A DNA stretch of 64,000 nt from NCBI RefSeq assembly GCF_018860765.1, contig NZ_JAHKPV010000007.1, forward strand, positions 1-64,000, given 5' to 3'. The notes below the pieces were generated by a model. It had not been told where the DNA came from. It ran no database searches and was given only the letters and a program-made list of their open reading frames with translations. Below are positions 52,779 to 64,000 of the stretch, in pieces. The stretch's first letter is position 1; each line of letters opens with the position of its first letter. The stretch comes from Marinobacter salexigens (GTDB lineage: Bacteria > Pseudomonadota > Gammaproteobacteria > Pseudomonadales > Oleiphilaceae). The position numbers and the translations under genes were made by a program.

Positions 52779-55700
52779 CTAAGCCGGAGCATTTTCCGGT
52801 TCAGCAACTTTCACTTTGATCAACTGAGTACACACTGCGGGTATAACCAGCAAGGTCAGTACGGTTGAGGCCAGCAGTCCGGAGATAATGGCCCAGGCCA
52901 TCGGGGGCCAGAGCGTGGAGCTGGAGAAGGCCAATGGAAGCAAACCCGCTACTGTGGTTGCCGTGGTCAGTAGGATGGGGCGGGTTCTTTGTACGACCGC
53001 TTTGCGCATGGCTTCGTGGATGTTCTCGCCGTTTTCCAGCTCTCTGTCCATCACGTCAAGGAGCACTATGGCGTTGTTCACCACAATGCCCACCAGCGCG
53101 ATAACCCCCAACAACGACTGGAACCCGAAGGGTGAGCCGGAGAGTACTAGGCCAGGGAAGATGCCCACGGTAGCCAAGGGTACAGTTAGCAGAATGATGC
53201 CAACCCGCCGGAATGAGTTGAACTGCAGCAGCAGGAAAAACAGCAGTAAGAGTATGCCGATTGGCGCAGCGGTTAACAGCGCGCCGTTGGCATCGCCAGA
53301 GCCCTCTGCATCGCCGCCCATTTCCAAGCGGGTGCCTTTAGGCAGTGGGTTATCCTGCAGCGCCAGCTCCAGACCACTCAACGCCTGACTAAAACTATAC
53401 CCGTTGAGTAGATTAGCCGTTACTGTGTTTAGCCGGGTTCCGTTACGCGAATAGCGTGCGGCGGGCTCCCAAGTGGTTTCAACACTAGCAACGGCAGACA
53501 GGGGAACAGCTTCACCGCGGCTATTGTAGATGTTCACAGACAGAAGCCTTGCCAATGGCAGCGATGTACCTTCCTGCGACCGCAGCACCAGCGGTATCGG
53601 GTCTTTTTCTTGCCGGTAACGCTCGGCAACAACTCCAAAGCTCTGGCCATAGAGGCTTTGAGCAACGTCGGCGCGAGTGAGCCCGTATCTGGCTGCGGTG
53701 GCGTCGTCTACGTTGATGGCAATGCTGGGCACGCCAATATCCAAGTCATGACGAACATCTACGGTTCCCTCCACCTGACGTAGCGCACTAAACAGCTGCT
53801 CAACCGCGTGGGTGCGTTCCCTCTCATCGGCGTGATATACGCGCACTTCTACCGGGGCAACACTTGGAGGACCTTGGCCGAGCACACCAACACTTACGTC
53901 TAGTTCGGGCATTTGTTCATCTACATAGACACGAATCCAGCGAATCATTTCTGTCGTGTCTTCCAATGCTGGCGTCTCTACTACGAGCCGCCCTCTGTTC
54001 GGTGCCTGAGGTGCACGCTGAAGATTGTAATAGAAGGCTGGGCCGGTAAAGCCAACAAAACGATGGATTTGTAGCGCCGTGGGTTGTGAGCGTATGGCAT
54101 GTTCTAGATTAGCAGCGGCTTCGGCTGTGCGTTGCTGATCTGTGCCCTCTGGCATGAACAACTCAACAATCACCTGAGGCCGGTCGGCATTGGGAAAGAA
54201 CTGCTGCGCCATAAACGTGGTCATAGTCAGGCTGATCACAACCAACAAAGCACCAGCAACAATCAGCCGTTTCGGGTGCTGGTAGACCAGACCACCAAGA
54301 AAACGCGCCAAGCCAATCAAGCGATCAGCCTCGGCGTTGCGGCGAGGCTTGAGGAATCTTGCCGCCAGCAGTGGGACCACCGAAATCGCCAGTAAATAAC
54401 TAACAGACAGTGTAAGCATGATCATCACCGGCACACCCCGAGTGAAGTCTGCCGCACCGCCTTTGGCCAGTAGCAGCGGCGCAAAGGCCGCAAGCGTAGT
54501 GCCCGTGGAAGCTCCAAGCGGGCCTGCAAGCTCGCTGACGGCTTTGCGAAGAGCGTCCAGACGACGCATACCTTCATCTAGGTGCCCCTGAATGTTTTCG
54601 ACAATCACTATGGCGTTGTCGATCAAGATACCTAAGGAGATCACCATGCCGATCACCGCGATTTGGTGCAGAACACCCCCGCCGAGATCGTAGAGTCCAA
54701 CACTGATTAGCGCCACCATCGGTAGAATAGACGCCACCAACAACCCCATGCGAATGCCCATGCCGGTAAACACCACCGCCACGATAATCAACACCGAAAG
54801 CACCAGACTCCATGCTAGGTTATCCAAGCGCTCCGAGACCTTGTCTGGCTGGAAAAACATCTCGCGAATTTCATAAGGTTCAAACTCGGACCTTACCTCG
54901 GCTAGCCGCTCACGCACTCTTTCACCAAACCGAATAGCATCGGTGGTGCCCTCTTCCATAATCAACGACAACAATACAACGCGCTCACCATCAAACCATG
55001 TTTCAGGCTGGCGCGGTTCAGCGGGACCACGCCATACATCAGCTGCGGCGGCCAGGGGCACCTGCGAACCATCTGGAAGCTCAATGGGCGTTGCACGAAT
55101 GGCATCCATGTCGGCAAATTCAGTGTTGGGCAGCACGGATAACCGACGACCGTCTACAACGACAAAACCACCAGGGGTAGTTTGATTACGTTGAGCTAGG
55201 GTTTCTAGAATTCGCGCGGGCGAAATACCCAAACGATAAAGAGCGGCATCGTCCAAAGCCAACGTAATTTGCTCATCGGCGTCTCCTTCCAGCTCTATAC
55301 GGGAAACGCCGCTAAGGTCGGATAGGTTCTGTTTAAGACGTTCTGCGACATCTGAGAGTTCGCTCACTGACGGCGCGCCACCAATCGCCAGCACGATGGC
55401 AGGGTTGTCGATCAACCGATCGTCCAGAACCATCTGGCCAACGTCGTCTGGGAAATCTTGCTTTGCACGTTCCATCGCTTGGCGGACACGATCCCACGCC
55501 GGGTCTGTGTCATAAATATCATCATTAAGGCGCAGCCGTACAAGCGCTACACCGGTGCGGGCGGTGCCCTGAGAAACGTCCACCTCCTCCACTTGCCTAA
55601 GCTCATCAGTGAGTGGCCTTAAAACTAACCGTTCAACCGCATCGGCGCTAGCACCGGGGTAGCTTACTGACACCAGACCCGCACGGTAGGGAAAAGAAGG

Positions 55701-55805
55701 GTCTTCCTGACGCGGCATAGTGCTGTATGCCGCAATACCCAAAAGGCAAAGCATGGTAACCACCATGCCCAATAGGCGTTGAAAATTGAGTAGCCGGCGC
55801 GTCAT
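52779..55805 (-). CDS. RND efflux transporter permease subunit
   Basis: A 1008-residue AcrB-type proton-driven pump with the standard twelve helices and two large periplasmic loops. TM4 carries the proton-relay aspartate in GILIDNAIVIVENIQGHLDE, and TM10 has GIVVNNAIVLLDVMDREL. The start is MTRRLLNFQRLLGMVVTMLC. It belongs to the broad HAE1/AcrB group; the substrate cannot be told. Its ATG overlaps the adaptor gene stop by one base (TAATG), so they form one operon from the operator at 56961-56989. No outer-membrane channel gene is adjacent. Confidence 0.93.
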   Translation of the reverse strand: MTRRLLNFQRLLGMVVTMLCLLGIAAYSTMPRQEDPSFPYRAGLVSVSYPGASADAVERLVLRPLTDELRQVEEVDVSQGTARTGVALVRLRLNDDIYDTDPAWDRVRQAMERAKQDFPDDVGQMVLDDRLIDNPAIVLAIGGAPSVSELSDVAERLKQNLSDLSGVSRIELEGDADEQITLALDDAALYRLGISPARILETLAQRNQTTPGGFVVVDGRRLSVLPNTEFADMDAIRATPIELPDGSQVPLAAAADVWRGPAEPRQPETWFDGERVVLLSLIMEEGTTDAIRFGERVRERLAEVRSEFEPYEIREMFFQPDKVSERLDNLAWSLVLSVLIIVAVVFTGMGIRMGLLVASILPMVALISVGLYDLGGGVLHQIAVIGMVISLGILIDNAIVIVENIQGHLDEGMRRLDALRKAVSELAGPLGASTGTTLAAFAPLLLAKGGAADFTRGVPVMIMLTLSVSYLLAISVVPLLAARFLKPRRNAEADRLIGLARFLGGLVYQHPKRLIVAGALLVVISLTMTTFMAQQFFPNADRPQVIVELFMPEGTDQQRTAEAAANLEHAIRSQPTALQIHRFVGFTGPAFYYNLQRAPQAPNRGRLVVETPALEDTTEMIRWIRVYVDEQMPELDVSVGVLGQGPPSVAPVEVRVYHADERERTHAVEQLFSALRQVEGTVDVRHDLDIGVPSIAINVDDATAARYGLTRADVAQSLYGQSFGVVAERYRQEKDPIPLVLRSQEGTSLPLARLLSVNIYNSRGEAVPLSAVASVETTWEPAARYSRNGTRLNTVTANLLNGYSFSQALSGLELALQDNPLPKGTRLEMGGDAEGSGDANGALLTAAPIGILLLLFFLLLQFNSFRRVGIILLTVPLATVGIFPGLVLSGSPFGFQSLLGVIALVGIVVNNAIVLLDVMDRELENGENIHEAMRKAVVQRTRPILLTTATTVAGLLPLAFSSSTLWPPMAWAIISGLLASTVLTLLVIPAVCTQLIKVKVAEPENAPA

Positions 55806-56890
55806 TAGCGCACCTCCACGGCATCACCGTCGGCGAGGCGGGTCATACCCGCGTATACCACCTGGTCTCCAGGCTCCAGCTCTCCGGTGCGCACCACAAC
55901 GCGTTCACCGACTACACGCTCAACCTCAATAGGCACGCGCCGAGCCACGCCATCGCGCACGCGGAACACTGTCATACCATCCTCACTACGAACAACTGAC
56001 AAAAGCGGAACCGTGATCGCAGACTCCCGAAGCGGTGTAATGCCCACCTCAACCGGCTCGCCAGTATCCAGAGTGTTAATCGGCAAGCTGACCAGAACCG
56101 GATGCAGCTCACCACGGATGGCTCCGGCTTGAGCAATTTCAACAACAGATCCGGTCACCGACGCTGCACTGCGATTCTGCACAGACCAAACAGGCAACTC
56201 CTGATCGAGCGACACATGGGCCAATAAGTAGGCAGGCACCCGTACTTCTACTTCCTTTCCCTCGGGTGAGGATAAGCGCATAACCGGCTGACCTGCTGCC
56301 ACAAACTCATCCCGCTCTACCAACAGCGCTTCAACGCGGCCCGCAAACGGCGCTCGCAAGGTGCTTTCCTGCAACAGCTGAGTAGCCTCAGCCAGAGCTG
56401 CCTGAGCAGTGGCTACGCTGGCTTTTAGAGAGTCCCGGCGGGCAGCAATTTGTTCAAGGTTCTGCTCGGAAACCACACCGCGCTCATGCAAACGGCTGGA
56501 GCGTTCCCACTCACGCTTGGCCTGATCGTAACGGGTGTTCAACTCATCCAATTTCGCTTGTGCCGAATCCCGCGCTGGCTCCAGCGCAGGGTTGTAAGTC
56601 CGGGCTAGCACATCACCTGCTGCAACCGTTTGGCCCAATTCCACTGCACGTTCTTTCAGGGTACCGCTAACCTGAAACGTCAGTGTTGCTCGCTGGGTTG
56701 AGCGCACAATGCCGGAAAAACGTAGGGTTATCTCCTGAGCTTCGCCCCCGGTAACCTCTGAAACACGCACCGATACCACATGCTTACCAGATGACTTAGG
56801 CGGCATGTCATCAGCTTTGCAACCGGAAAGAGGTAATAAGCCACAGGCTGCAAGAAAAATAAGGGCAACAGGGGTGCGAAGTAGGGTCAT
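55805..56890 (-). CDS. RND efflux periplasmic adaptor (membrane-fusion lipoprotein)
   Basis: A 361-residue HlyD/AcrA-type adaptor anchored as a lipoprotein (lipobox LSGC, mature cysteine about residue 24). It shows the lipoyl half-motifs GTLKERAVELGQTVAAGDVL and LRAPFAGRVEALLVERDEFV flanking a coiled-coil hairpin (about 95-165), then a beta-barrel and C-terminal membrane-proximal domain. First gene of the pump operon; its promoter overlaps the TetR operator. Confidence 0.92.
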   Translation of the reverse strand: MTLLRTPVALIFLAACGLLPLSGCKADDMPPKSSGKHVVSVRVSEVTGGEAQEITLRFSGIVRSTQRATLTFQVSGTLKERAVELGQTVAAGDVLARTYNPALEPARDSAQAKLDELNTRYDQAKREWERSSRLHERGVVSEQNLEQIAARRDSLKASVATAQAALAEATQLLQESTLRAPFAGRVEALLVERDEFVAAGQPVMRLSSPEGKEVEVRVPAYLLAHVSLDQELPVWSVQNRSAASVTGSVVEIAQAGAIRGELHPVLVSLPINTLDTGEPVEVGITPLRESAITVPLLSVVRSEDGMTVFRVRDGVARRVPIEVERVVGERVVVRTGELEPGDQVVYAGMTRLADGDAVEVR

Positions 56891-56960
56891 AAAGTATCCT
56901 TTCGTCCGTGCTCAAGTTGGTGTCGATACCGCTTCCTGCGGAAATGCGGTTTGTGGTTGC

Positions 56961-56991
56961 GACATAATGTCATTCTTTGACATTATGTCAA
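56961..56991. promoter_or_regulatory. TetR-type operator overlapping the efflux promoter
   Basis: GACATAATGTCA (56961-56972) and TGACATTATGTC (56978-56989) are a perfect 12-bp inverted repeat with a 5-base spacer, and each arm is itself nearly palindromic, giving two adjacent dyads. On the minus strand TTGACA (56991-56986) and CATTAT (56969-56964) with 16 bases between form a promoter for the adaptor/pump genes, so both promoter boxes lie in the operator arms. The divergent tetR gene starts 82 bases away. Confidence 0.8.
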
Positions 56992-57071
56992 TAATCAGCT
57001 TTCATCCATTAAATGTATTGCCATTTCGACCAGGCCAATTAGCCTGTAGAAGACCCCAATGAGAGAACCGA

Positions 57072-57713
57072 ATGACTGAACAGCTTAAGACACGCCGGGA
57101 ACGGGAGAAGCAGGCCCGTTATGACACCATTCTGGATGCCGCAGAGCGGGTCTTTTCGGAGAAAGGGTATGAGCGCACGTCCATGGACGATATTGCACGC
57201 ACAGCAAGCCTAAGTCGGGCGTTGCTGTACGTGTACTTCAAGGATAAGGCCGCCATTCAGCGCGGGGTTATGTTGCGGGCGGGGCACAGCCTGTCTGACC
57301 GTTTCCGAAATGCAAGGCAGACGGCTGATACGGGGCTGGAACAGATACGATCTATGGGGGAGTCTTATTACCGCTTTTATCTGGAAGAGCCGGATTACTT
57401 CTCAGCGCTCACCAAAGCTTCAACCGCCATGGCGGAGGCCGACGAAGCTCAGGCAGAGGAAATGCTTTGCTCTAAATCTGAACTGATGGGCTTGATGACA
57501 GAGGCCATCGAGTTGGGCCTGAAAGACGGAACCATGAACCGCCAGCGCATTCATAGCCCTGAACAAACGGCTCTATATCTAAGGGGCGCTTTGCACGGTG
57601 CTATTTTGCTGTGCCAGTCGGAAGCCAACGAGAGCAACGGCAACTTTCCTGCCGAGAGCCTTATCCGGCACACCATGGACATGCTGACCTCTTCCATAGC
57701 CGCTTCCTCGTGA
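57072..57713 (+). CDS. TetR/AcrR family repressor
   Basis: A 213-residue regulator with the TetR N-terminal HTH: ILDAAERVFSEKGYERTSMD and DIARTASLSRALLYVYFKDK (about 20-60). The C-terminal helical ligand domain is variable. It is divergent from the RND pump and next to a strong inverted-repeat operator, so it most likely represses the pump and itself and is released by a pump substrate. Its 3' end converges on astB with 15 bases between stops. Confidence 0.92.
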   Translation: MTEQLKTRREREKQARYDTILDAAERVFSEKGYERTSMDDIARTASLSRALLYVYFKDKAAIQRGVMLRAGHSLSDRFRNARQTADTGLEQIRSMGESYYRFYLEEPDYFSALTKASTAMAEADEAQAEEMLCSKSELMGLMTEAIELGLKDGTMNRQRIHSPEQTALYLRGALHGAILLCQSEANESNGNFPAESLIRHTMDMLTSSIAASS

Positions 57714-57728
57714 GACCTTGAAGCGCGG

Positions 57729-59069
57729 CTACATCTGGAAGTCGTAGATAGACCCCAACCCCAGAATTCCGGTTAATTCATCCAGTGCTTTGCGCACCTC
57801 ATCCAGCAACATAGGATCGGCCAGATCACCACGGGTAAGCTCACTGCGGTAGTGGGTCTCGACCCAAGTAGTCAAGCGCTCGTACAGCGCATCGGTCAGA
57901 AGCACCCCGCGATGCATCGCTTGAAGTTCGTCATCATTCAGAACCACACGCAAACGCAGGCAGGCGGGGCCGCCGCCATTGCGCATGGACTGTTTCACAT
58001 CAAACACTTCCACCGCCGTTATGGGTCCGCCAGCGTCCAGCAATTTATCCAAATACTTGCTAACAGATGCAACTTCCCGACACTCGCCCGGCACAGCTAA
58101 TAGCATGCCATCGGGTGTATTCAGCAATTGGCTGTTGAACAGGTATGAGGCCACCGCATCCTCAAGGGGTACGTCCGCATCGCTAACACGAACAGCCTCA
58201 AGTTCAGCGCCTGTAAGTCGAGCATGGATATCTGCCAGCACCTGCTCTTCGTTAAGAAAAGCCATGCTGTGATAAAACAGAGTGTTGCCATTGCCCACTG
58301 CGATAACATCGTTATGGAATACACCGGCATCTATGGCCGCTGGGTTTTGCTGGGCAAATACCACATTGTGATCTTTCAAACCGTGCAGCCGGGCAATGGC
58401 CTGCGAGGCTTCAAGGGTTTGTCGGGCCGGGTATTTTTGCGGCGCAGGCGCCTGCTCGTTGAAAGCCTCCTGACCATACACGAATAACTCGACTCCCGGC
58501 TCACCGTAGTGGCTACAAAGCCGAGTATGGTTGGCTGCGCCTTCATCGCCGAAATGGCTGACCGAAGGCAGTGCAGGGTGATGGGCAAAATAGCCTTCAT
58601 CTGCAAAAATAGACTTCAGACTACGGCCGGTGACGGTATGTTCGATGGAGCGATGAAACTTAGCGCTCAGGTTCGCTGGCGTGAAATGTACTCGGTGATC
58701 GGTGGTATCGGCACTCGGCGACACAGTGGCGGCATTCGCCGTCCACATGGAAGAAGCTGAAGACGCCGCGGCCAGAATCGACGGACTAGTAGTTGCGACT
58801 TGCTCCAGAACCTGTGCATCTGTTCCGCTAAACCCAAGCGCTTTGAGGGATGGAATATGAGGCCGCTCATGGGGTGGAAGAATACCCTGAACATAACCAC
58901 GATCCGCCAAACGCTTCATTTTTGCTAGCCCTTGAAGCGCAGCCTCACGGGGATTGGATACCGCATTCACATTAGACTTTGATGCCACATTACCCCATGA
59001 AAGGCCCGCGTAATTGTGGGTCGGGCCAACCAGACCATCAAAATTTACTTCTACCGCATGCTTAACCAT
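57729..59069 (-). CDS. astB: N-succinylarginine dihydrolase AstB
   Basis: Second step of arginine degradation: N-succinylarginine to N-succinylornithine, CO2 and ammonia. A 446-residue pentein-fold enzyme with [20 protein letters not shown] at the N-terminus, the catalytic His region in [15 protein letters not shown] and the nucleophile in [12 protein letters not shown] (C about 372). Full length for the family. Last gene of astC-aruF-aruG-astD-astB on the minus strand, 52 bases after astD. Confidence 0.96.
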   Translation of the reverse strand: MVKHAVEVNFDGLVGPTHNYAGLSWGNVASKSNVNAVSNPREAALQGLAKMKRLADRGYVQGILPPHERPHIPSLKALGFSGTDAQVLEQVATTSPSILAAASSASSMWTANAATVSPSADTTDHRVHFTPANLSAKFHRSIEHTVTGRSLKSIFADEGYFAHHPALPSVSHFGDEGAANHTRLCSHYGEPGVELFVYGQEAFNEQAPAPQKYPARQTLEASQAIARLHGLKDHNVVFAQQNPAAIDAGVFHNDVIAVGNGNTLFYHSMAFLNEEQVLADIHARLTGAELEAVRVSDADVPLEDAVASYLFNSQLLNTPDGMLLAVPGECREVASVSKYLDKLLDAGGPITAVEVFDVKQSMRNGGGPACLRLRVVLNDDELQAMHRGVLLTDALYERLTTWVETHYRSELTRGDLADPMLLDEVRKALDELTGILGLGSIYDFQM

Positions 59070-59121
59070 GGTTTAGAGTTCCATCCATACGAATGCAGGA
59101 AATAAGGCTCAAAACTGATTT

Positions 59122-60636
<1,515 letters not shown>

Positions 60637-61701
60637 TCAGCCCAATGCGTGTACTGCTGCCTTTGGTTTTTCTTTCAAGGGTGCTAAACGCACCGGATCA
60701 CCCGACTCAATCTGCAACGCTTCCGCTACAGCGGGCGGTAAGCTGACGGTATCGGTACTGATGCAACTGGCTGGCACCGTGGTTACTCGGAAATTACGGA
60801 ACGAACGATTGGAAACCATTACTCGCTCTGAGGCCGGAACATTAAGGTTGATGGGCTTTTTGGCGATCATAGCATGGCGATTAACACTGTCGCGCACCGT
60901 GCGAATGGTGTTAACAAAGGCCTCGACCACCGGTCCCCCGTCAAAAATATCCACCATGCCATTAAAGTTGAACCCCTCGGCCTGCAGCATCTTGAGTGCC
61001 GGGGCCGTGTTGCCGTGAACGCGGCCAATCACCGCTCGCGCCGAATCCGGCAGCATGGGCAAGTAGATGGGATACTTAGGCATCAACTCTGCAATAAAGG
61101 ATTTATTACCAAGGCCCGAAAGCACATCCGCTTGGGTAAATTCCATATCAAAAAACTTGCTGCCGAGCGCATCCCATAGCGGGCTCCGGCCCTGCTCATC
61201 AGACACACCACGCATTTCAGCAAATACTTTTTCAGAGAAGTGTTTACGAAACTCGTCCAGATACATAAAGCGGCAGCGTGATAGCAACAGCCCGTTACCA
61301 CCGCCATGGTAATCATCAGAGAGCAGCAGCGAGCATATCTCGCTGGTATCCGTCATATCGTTTGAGAGGTGGAGCGTTGGCGTGCGCACATGAACGCCCA
61401 GCTCTTTGGAGGCATTTACGGTAACGCTGAGTCGGTAGTTATAAAACACCTCATCCAAACCTACTCGCGCCTGAATGCCGCTGATACCAACAGCCTTGCC
61501 AGTTTCCGTATCTTCCAGCGCAAACAAATATAAGCCCGCCTCTGGCGCACAACGTTGATTGAACGTTTGCTGAGCGTGAGCAATCTTGCGCTGCAATAGG
61601 TCCCGGTCGGCTGGCAGTGTCGTCAATCCCTTACCGGCCTTTTGGGCCATAGCGTAGAGATCTTCCAGGTCGGTTTCCTTTAGCGGGCGAATGACTAGCA
61701 T
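60637..61701 (-). CDS. aruG: Arginine N-succinyltransferase, beta subunit (AruG/AstA)
   Basis: First step of the pathway: transfers succinyl from succinyl-CoA to arginine. A 354-residue GNAT-like AstA protein starting MLVIRPLKETDLEDLYAMA, with NDMTDTSEICSLLLSDDYHG and the GLLLSRCRFMYLDEFRKHF, VFAEMRGVSDEQGRSPLWDA blocks. ATG 61701 has GAGGG 7 bases upstream; the longer ORF overlaps aruF. It overlaps the aruF stop by 7 bases. Two different subunits, as in Pseudomonas AruF/AruG, rather than the single AstA of E. coli. Confidence 0.94.
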   Translation of the reverse strand: MLVIRPLKETDLEDLYAMAQKAGKGLTTLPADRDLLQRKIAHAQQTFNQRCAPEAGLYLFALEDTETGKAVGISGIQARVGLDEVFYNYRLSVTVNASKELGVHVRTPTLHLSNDMTDTSEICSLLLSDDYHGGGNGLLLSRCRFMYLDEFRKHFSEKVFAEMRGVSDEQGRSPLWDALGSKFFDMEFTQADVLSGLGNKSFIAELMPKYPIYLPMLPDSARAVIGRVHGNTAPALKMLQAEGFNFNGMVDIFDGGPVVEAFVNTIRTVRDSVNRHAMIAKKPINLNVPASERVMVSNRSFRNFRVTTVPASCISTDTVSLPPAVAEALQIESGDPVRLAPLKEKPKAAVHALG

Positions 61702-62747
61702 GGCGCGACCCTCACCTGATCGCCGGCTGTTTTTTCCAGCACTTCCCATACTTTCACCGGCACCTTAAGTGTTCCCTCAAGCGTGCCAGCCGCTTTGGCC
61801 AGAGTACAACGGAATCCGGCGCCCTCCCCCGCAGCAATCAGGCATAGATCCCCACCGTCTTCTACCACGCTCTCGACCTCACTCTCAATGGCACCGTGAA
61901 GCGCTTTAGGCTGACTGATCACCAGAGTGTGCAATGCATCCGTACGCGCCTCTAGAACCGGCCCGCCATCAAAAATATCCAGATAGCAGCCTGCCTGAAA
62001 TCCTTCTCGCTGAAGCAGTTCAAGGTTCGGCACAGTCAGTTCATGAGGCTGCCCAAGGGCCGCTTGAGCCGATTCAGAAAGCAGGGTGACATACACGGGA
62101 TTGGGCGGCATTAATTCGGCAATAAAGGTTTTGCTAAGCAGGCCGGAATGCTGATCAGCAGTATCAAAGTCCATGTTAAAAAAATGGCGCCCCAAGCTGT
62201 CCCAGAAAGGTACGCTGCCGTCGGCTAGCTGAACGCCTTGAATCTCCACCGCAACCCTATGGGTAAACCAGTCTCGGTGACCCGCAATGAACAGTATTCG
62301 CGCTCTGGATAAGAGCTCAAAGGCGTCTGTATTGCGTAACTCAGGCGTGATGGAAAACGAGCAAAGCAGAGTATGGTCGGTTAACCCATGACTGGGGTAG
62401 AGAACGTCTACCCGGCTGGAGATGCCAAGTTCATGGGAGGCATGGATAAGTGCATCGCGGCGGTAATTATAAAAAGGCTGGCCATTTCCCGCACGCGCAT
62501 CAACACCTGCCGTACCATGGATCCGCCCCGTGGCTGTATCTTCCAGTACAAATAGTATTCTTGGCGGTTGGCTGTCGCTAGAGGCCGTTCCGGCAAGAGA
62601 CGCCTGTGAGTGTTGTATTTTTTCCGCGAGAGCTTCCCGCTGCCTTGGCAGCGTGGATGAAAGGCGGGCGGTTTCGGAATCGACCGTGCCCGCAATCGCA
62701 AGTATCTGGTTCACATCACCCGGCAAGGCCGGACGTACCAGCCACAT
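61695..62747 (-). CDS. aruF: Arginine/ornithine N-succinyltransferase, alpha subunit (AruF)
   Basis: A 350-residue AstA-family protein, paralogous to the next gene (same FIAELMP and LDIFDGGPVLEA blocks, NYRRDALIHASHELG against NYRLSVTVNASKELG) but more diverged in its N-terminus (MWLVRPALPGDVNQILAIAG). In Pseudomonas the alpha and beta chains form the active enzyme. It begins 8 bases after astC and overlaps aruG, so the three are cotranscribed. Confidence 0.93.
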   Translation of the reverse strand: MWLVRPALPGDVNQILAIAGTVDSETARLSSTLPRQREALAEKIQHSQASLAGTASSDSQPPRILFVLEDTATGRIHGTAGVDARAGNGQPFYNYRRDALIHASHELGISSRVDVLYPSHGLTDHTLLCSFSITPELRNTDAFELLSRARILFIAGHRDWFTHRVAVEIQGVQLADGSVPFWDSLGRHFFNMDFDTADQHSGLLSKTFIAELMPPNPVYVTLLSESAQAALGQPHELTVPNLELLQREGFQAGCYLDIFDGGPVLEARTDALHTLVISQPKALHGAIESEVESVVEDGGDLCLIAAGEGAGFRCTLAKAAGTLEGTLKVPVKVWEVLEKTAGDQVRVAPC

Positions 62748-62755
62748 AAAAGCTC

Positions 62756-63970
62756 CTAAGCAGTCAGTTTTTTAACAGCAGCTTCAAAGCGCTCCAGCGC
62801 CTCATCGATATCCGTATCCGGAATGATCAGCGAAGGTGCTAATCGAATCACATCGGCACCTGCAATCAACACCATCACACCTTCATCCAAGCCAGCGTTC
62901 AGGAACTCCTTCGCTTTACCTTTCCATTTTTCGGTCAGTACGCAACCCAATAAAAGCCCTTCACCGCGAACTTCACTAAAGATCTCATAACGCTTGCCAA
63001 TATCCATCATGCCTTTACGCAGGTGATCAGAACGGGCTTTCACACCTTTGAGAATTTCTGGCTGGCTCACGGTATCGATAACCTTCTGGGCAACGGCACA
63101 AGCCAGTGCGTTGCCACCATAGGTGCTGCCGTGGGTACCAATGCCGAGACTCGCGGCAACCTTTGCCGTGGTCAACATGGCTGCTACCGGAAAGCCACCA
63201 CCCAACCCTTTCGCACTGGTAAGAATGTCGGGCACTACTCCGTACATTTGGTAGGCATAAAGATGACCTGTGCGGCCGACGCCCGATTGAACCTCATCGA
63301 AAATCAACAAAGCGTCGTTGTCATCACAGAGCTTACGCAGACCCTCAAGAAACTCCGGGGTTCCGGGTACAATGCCGCTCTCACCCTGAATGGGCTCCAC
63401 AACCACAGCACAGGTCTTAGCTTTGGATATCAACTTCTTAACCGATTCCAAGTCGTTGAAGTCTGCGTGGTGGATGCCACCCGGGGCTGGCTCGAAGCCT
63501 TCAAGGTATTTTGCCTGACCACCAACGCTCACGGTGAATAGGGTGCGCCCATGAAAGGCGTTTTTGAAAGAAATGATCTCATGCTTCTCTGGCCCGGTGT
63601 GCTCCCAGCCATAACGACGCGCGAGCTTGAAAGCAGCTTCGTTGGCTTCACCTCCGGAGTTGGCGAAAAACACCCGTTCAGCGAACGTAAGGTCGCAAAG
63701 GGTTTTGGCCAAGCGCAGAGCTGGCTCGTTGGTCATAACATTGGAAAGGTGCCAGATTTTCTCTGCTTGCTCTTGCAAGGCCCCCACCAAACCAGGGTGC
63801 GAATGCCCCAGACAATTCACCGCAATGCCACCTTGAAGATCTATAAACTCGCGATCGTCCTGATCCCATATACGGGAACCCTCGCCTCGCACCGGAATAA
63901 TGGCACCGGGAGAATAGTTTGGCACCATGACTTCATCAAACAGTTCGCGACTCACAGGTTCTTTGTGCAT
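62756..63970 (-). CDS. astC: Succinylornithine / acetylornithine aminotransferase AstC (AruC)
   Basis: Third step of arginine degradation (succinylornithine transamination); the enzyme often also serves as ArgD in synthesis. A 404-residue class III aminotransferase with [34 protein letters not shown], the [14 protein letters not shown] strand and the PLP lysine in [13 protein letters not shown] (K about 252). GAGAGA lies about 6 bases before ATG 63970. First visible gene of the ast operon; its promoter lies beyond 63970, mostly outside the window. Confidence 0.95.
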   Translation of the reverse strand: MHKEPVSRELFDEVMVPNYSPGAIIPVRGEGSRIWDQDDREFIDLQGGIAVNCLGHSHPGLVGALQEQAEKIWHLSNVMTNEPALRLAKTLCDLTFAERVFFANSGGEANEAAFKLARRYGWEHTGPEKHEIISFKNAFHGRTLFTVSVGGQAKYLEGFEPAPGGIHHADFNDLESVKKLISKAKTCAVVVEPIQGESGIVPGTPEFLEGLRKLCDDNDALLIFDEVQSGVGRTGHLYAYQMYGVVPDILTSAKGLGGGFPVAAMLTTAKVAASLGIGTHGSTYGGNALACAVAQKVIDTVSQPEILKGVKARSDHLRKGMMDIGKRYEIFSEVRGEGLLLGCVLTEKWKGKAKEFLNAGLDEGVMVLIAGADVIRLAPSLIIPDTDIDEALERFEAAVKKLTA

Positions 63971-64000
63971 AGATCTCTCTCAGGAAAGCAGTTAAGCCTA

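Overview
The window reads as chromosome of a marine gammaproteobacterium, most likely Marinobacter or a close relative. This is inferred from gene content and order (suf operon with sufT, hmu haem locus, hisBHAF beside an AsmA-mutY-yggX block, two-subunit arginine succinyltransferase); no database search was possible. Most of the window is dense housekeeping sequence with short gaps and many overlapping start/stop codons. Two stretches are looser and look like accessory DNA: 1-2160 and about 40000-44150.

Layout. 1-2160: AT-rich accessory stretch with the collapsed remains of a type I (colicin V-like) exporter, HlyD at 99-424 and the peptidase-type ABC transporter at 1909-2159. Between them lie a stand-alone LuxR-type HTH and small unknown, mostly membrane, ORFs. 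2179-4914: periplasmic M16 protease. 5045-11564: IscR-type operator, then sufB-sufC-sufD-sufS-sufA-sufT-sufE, with a 94-bp structured inverted repeat between sufB and sufC. 11591-13419 (minus): flgP-flgT flagellar proteins. 13660-17348: cca, pteridine reductase, thiolase, trmL. 17273-24340 (minus): Fur-type promoter and haem-uptake operon hmuR-hmuY-hmuS-hmuT-hmuU-hmuV. 24481-25598 (minus): secB and a cysteine-less rhodanese. 25755-30816: gpmI-envC-ctpA-yibQ. 30813-33594 (minus): hisB-hisH-hisA-hisF. 33721-38012: SRPBCC protein, asmA, mutY, yggX. 38074-38248: tRNA-Phe with promoter and terminator. 38281-39996 (minus): 7TMR-DISM diguanylate cyclase.

40000-44160 is the most irregular stretch. 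It holds three consecutive hairpins, a PIN-toxin/HTH-antitoxin pair preceded by four 9-bp tandem repeats, a decayed fragment of a second 7TMR-DISM gene, and a tightly packed three-gene cassette of unknown membrane/exported proteins. 44161-48154: globin, SulP transporter, Bcr/CflA efflux protein, DUF4124 protein.

48383-63970 is mostly arginine catabolism. A basic amino-acid ABC importer (aotP-J-Q-M) is followed by astE, and the rest of the arginine succinyltransferase pathway (astC-aruF-aruG-astD-astB) runs inward from the right end of the window. The two halves are separated by an RND efflux pump and its divergent TetR regulator, which share an operator at 56961-56989.

Functional threads: iron economy (IscR-type control of suf, Fur-type control of hmu), envelope and division (envC, ctpA, M16 protease, AsmA), histidine synthesis, and arginine import plus degradation.
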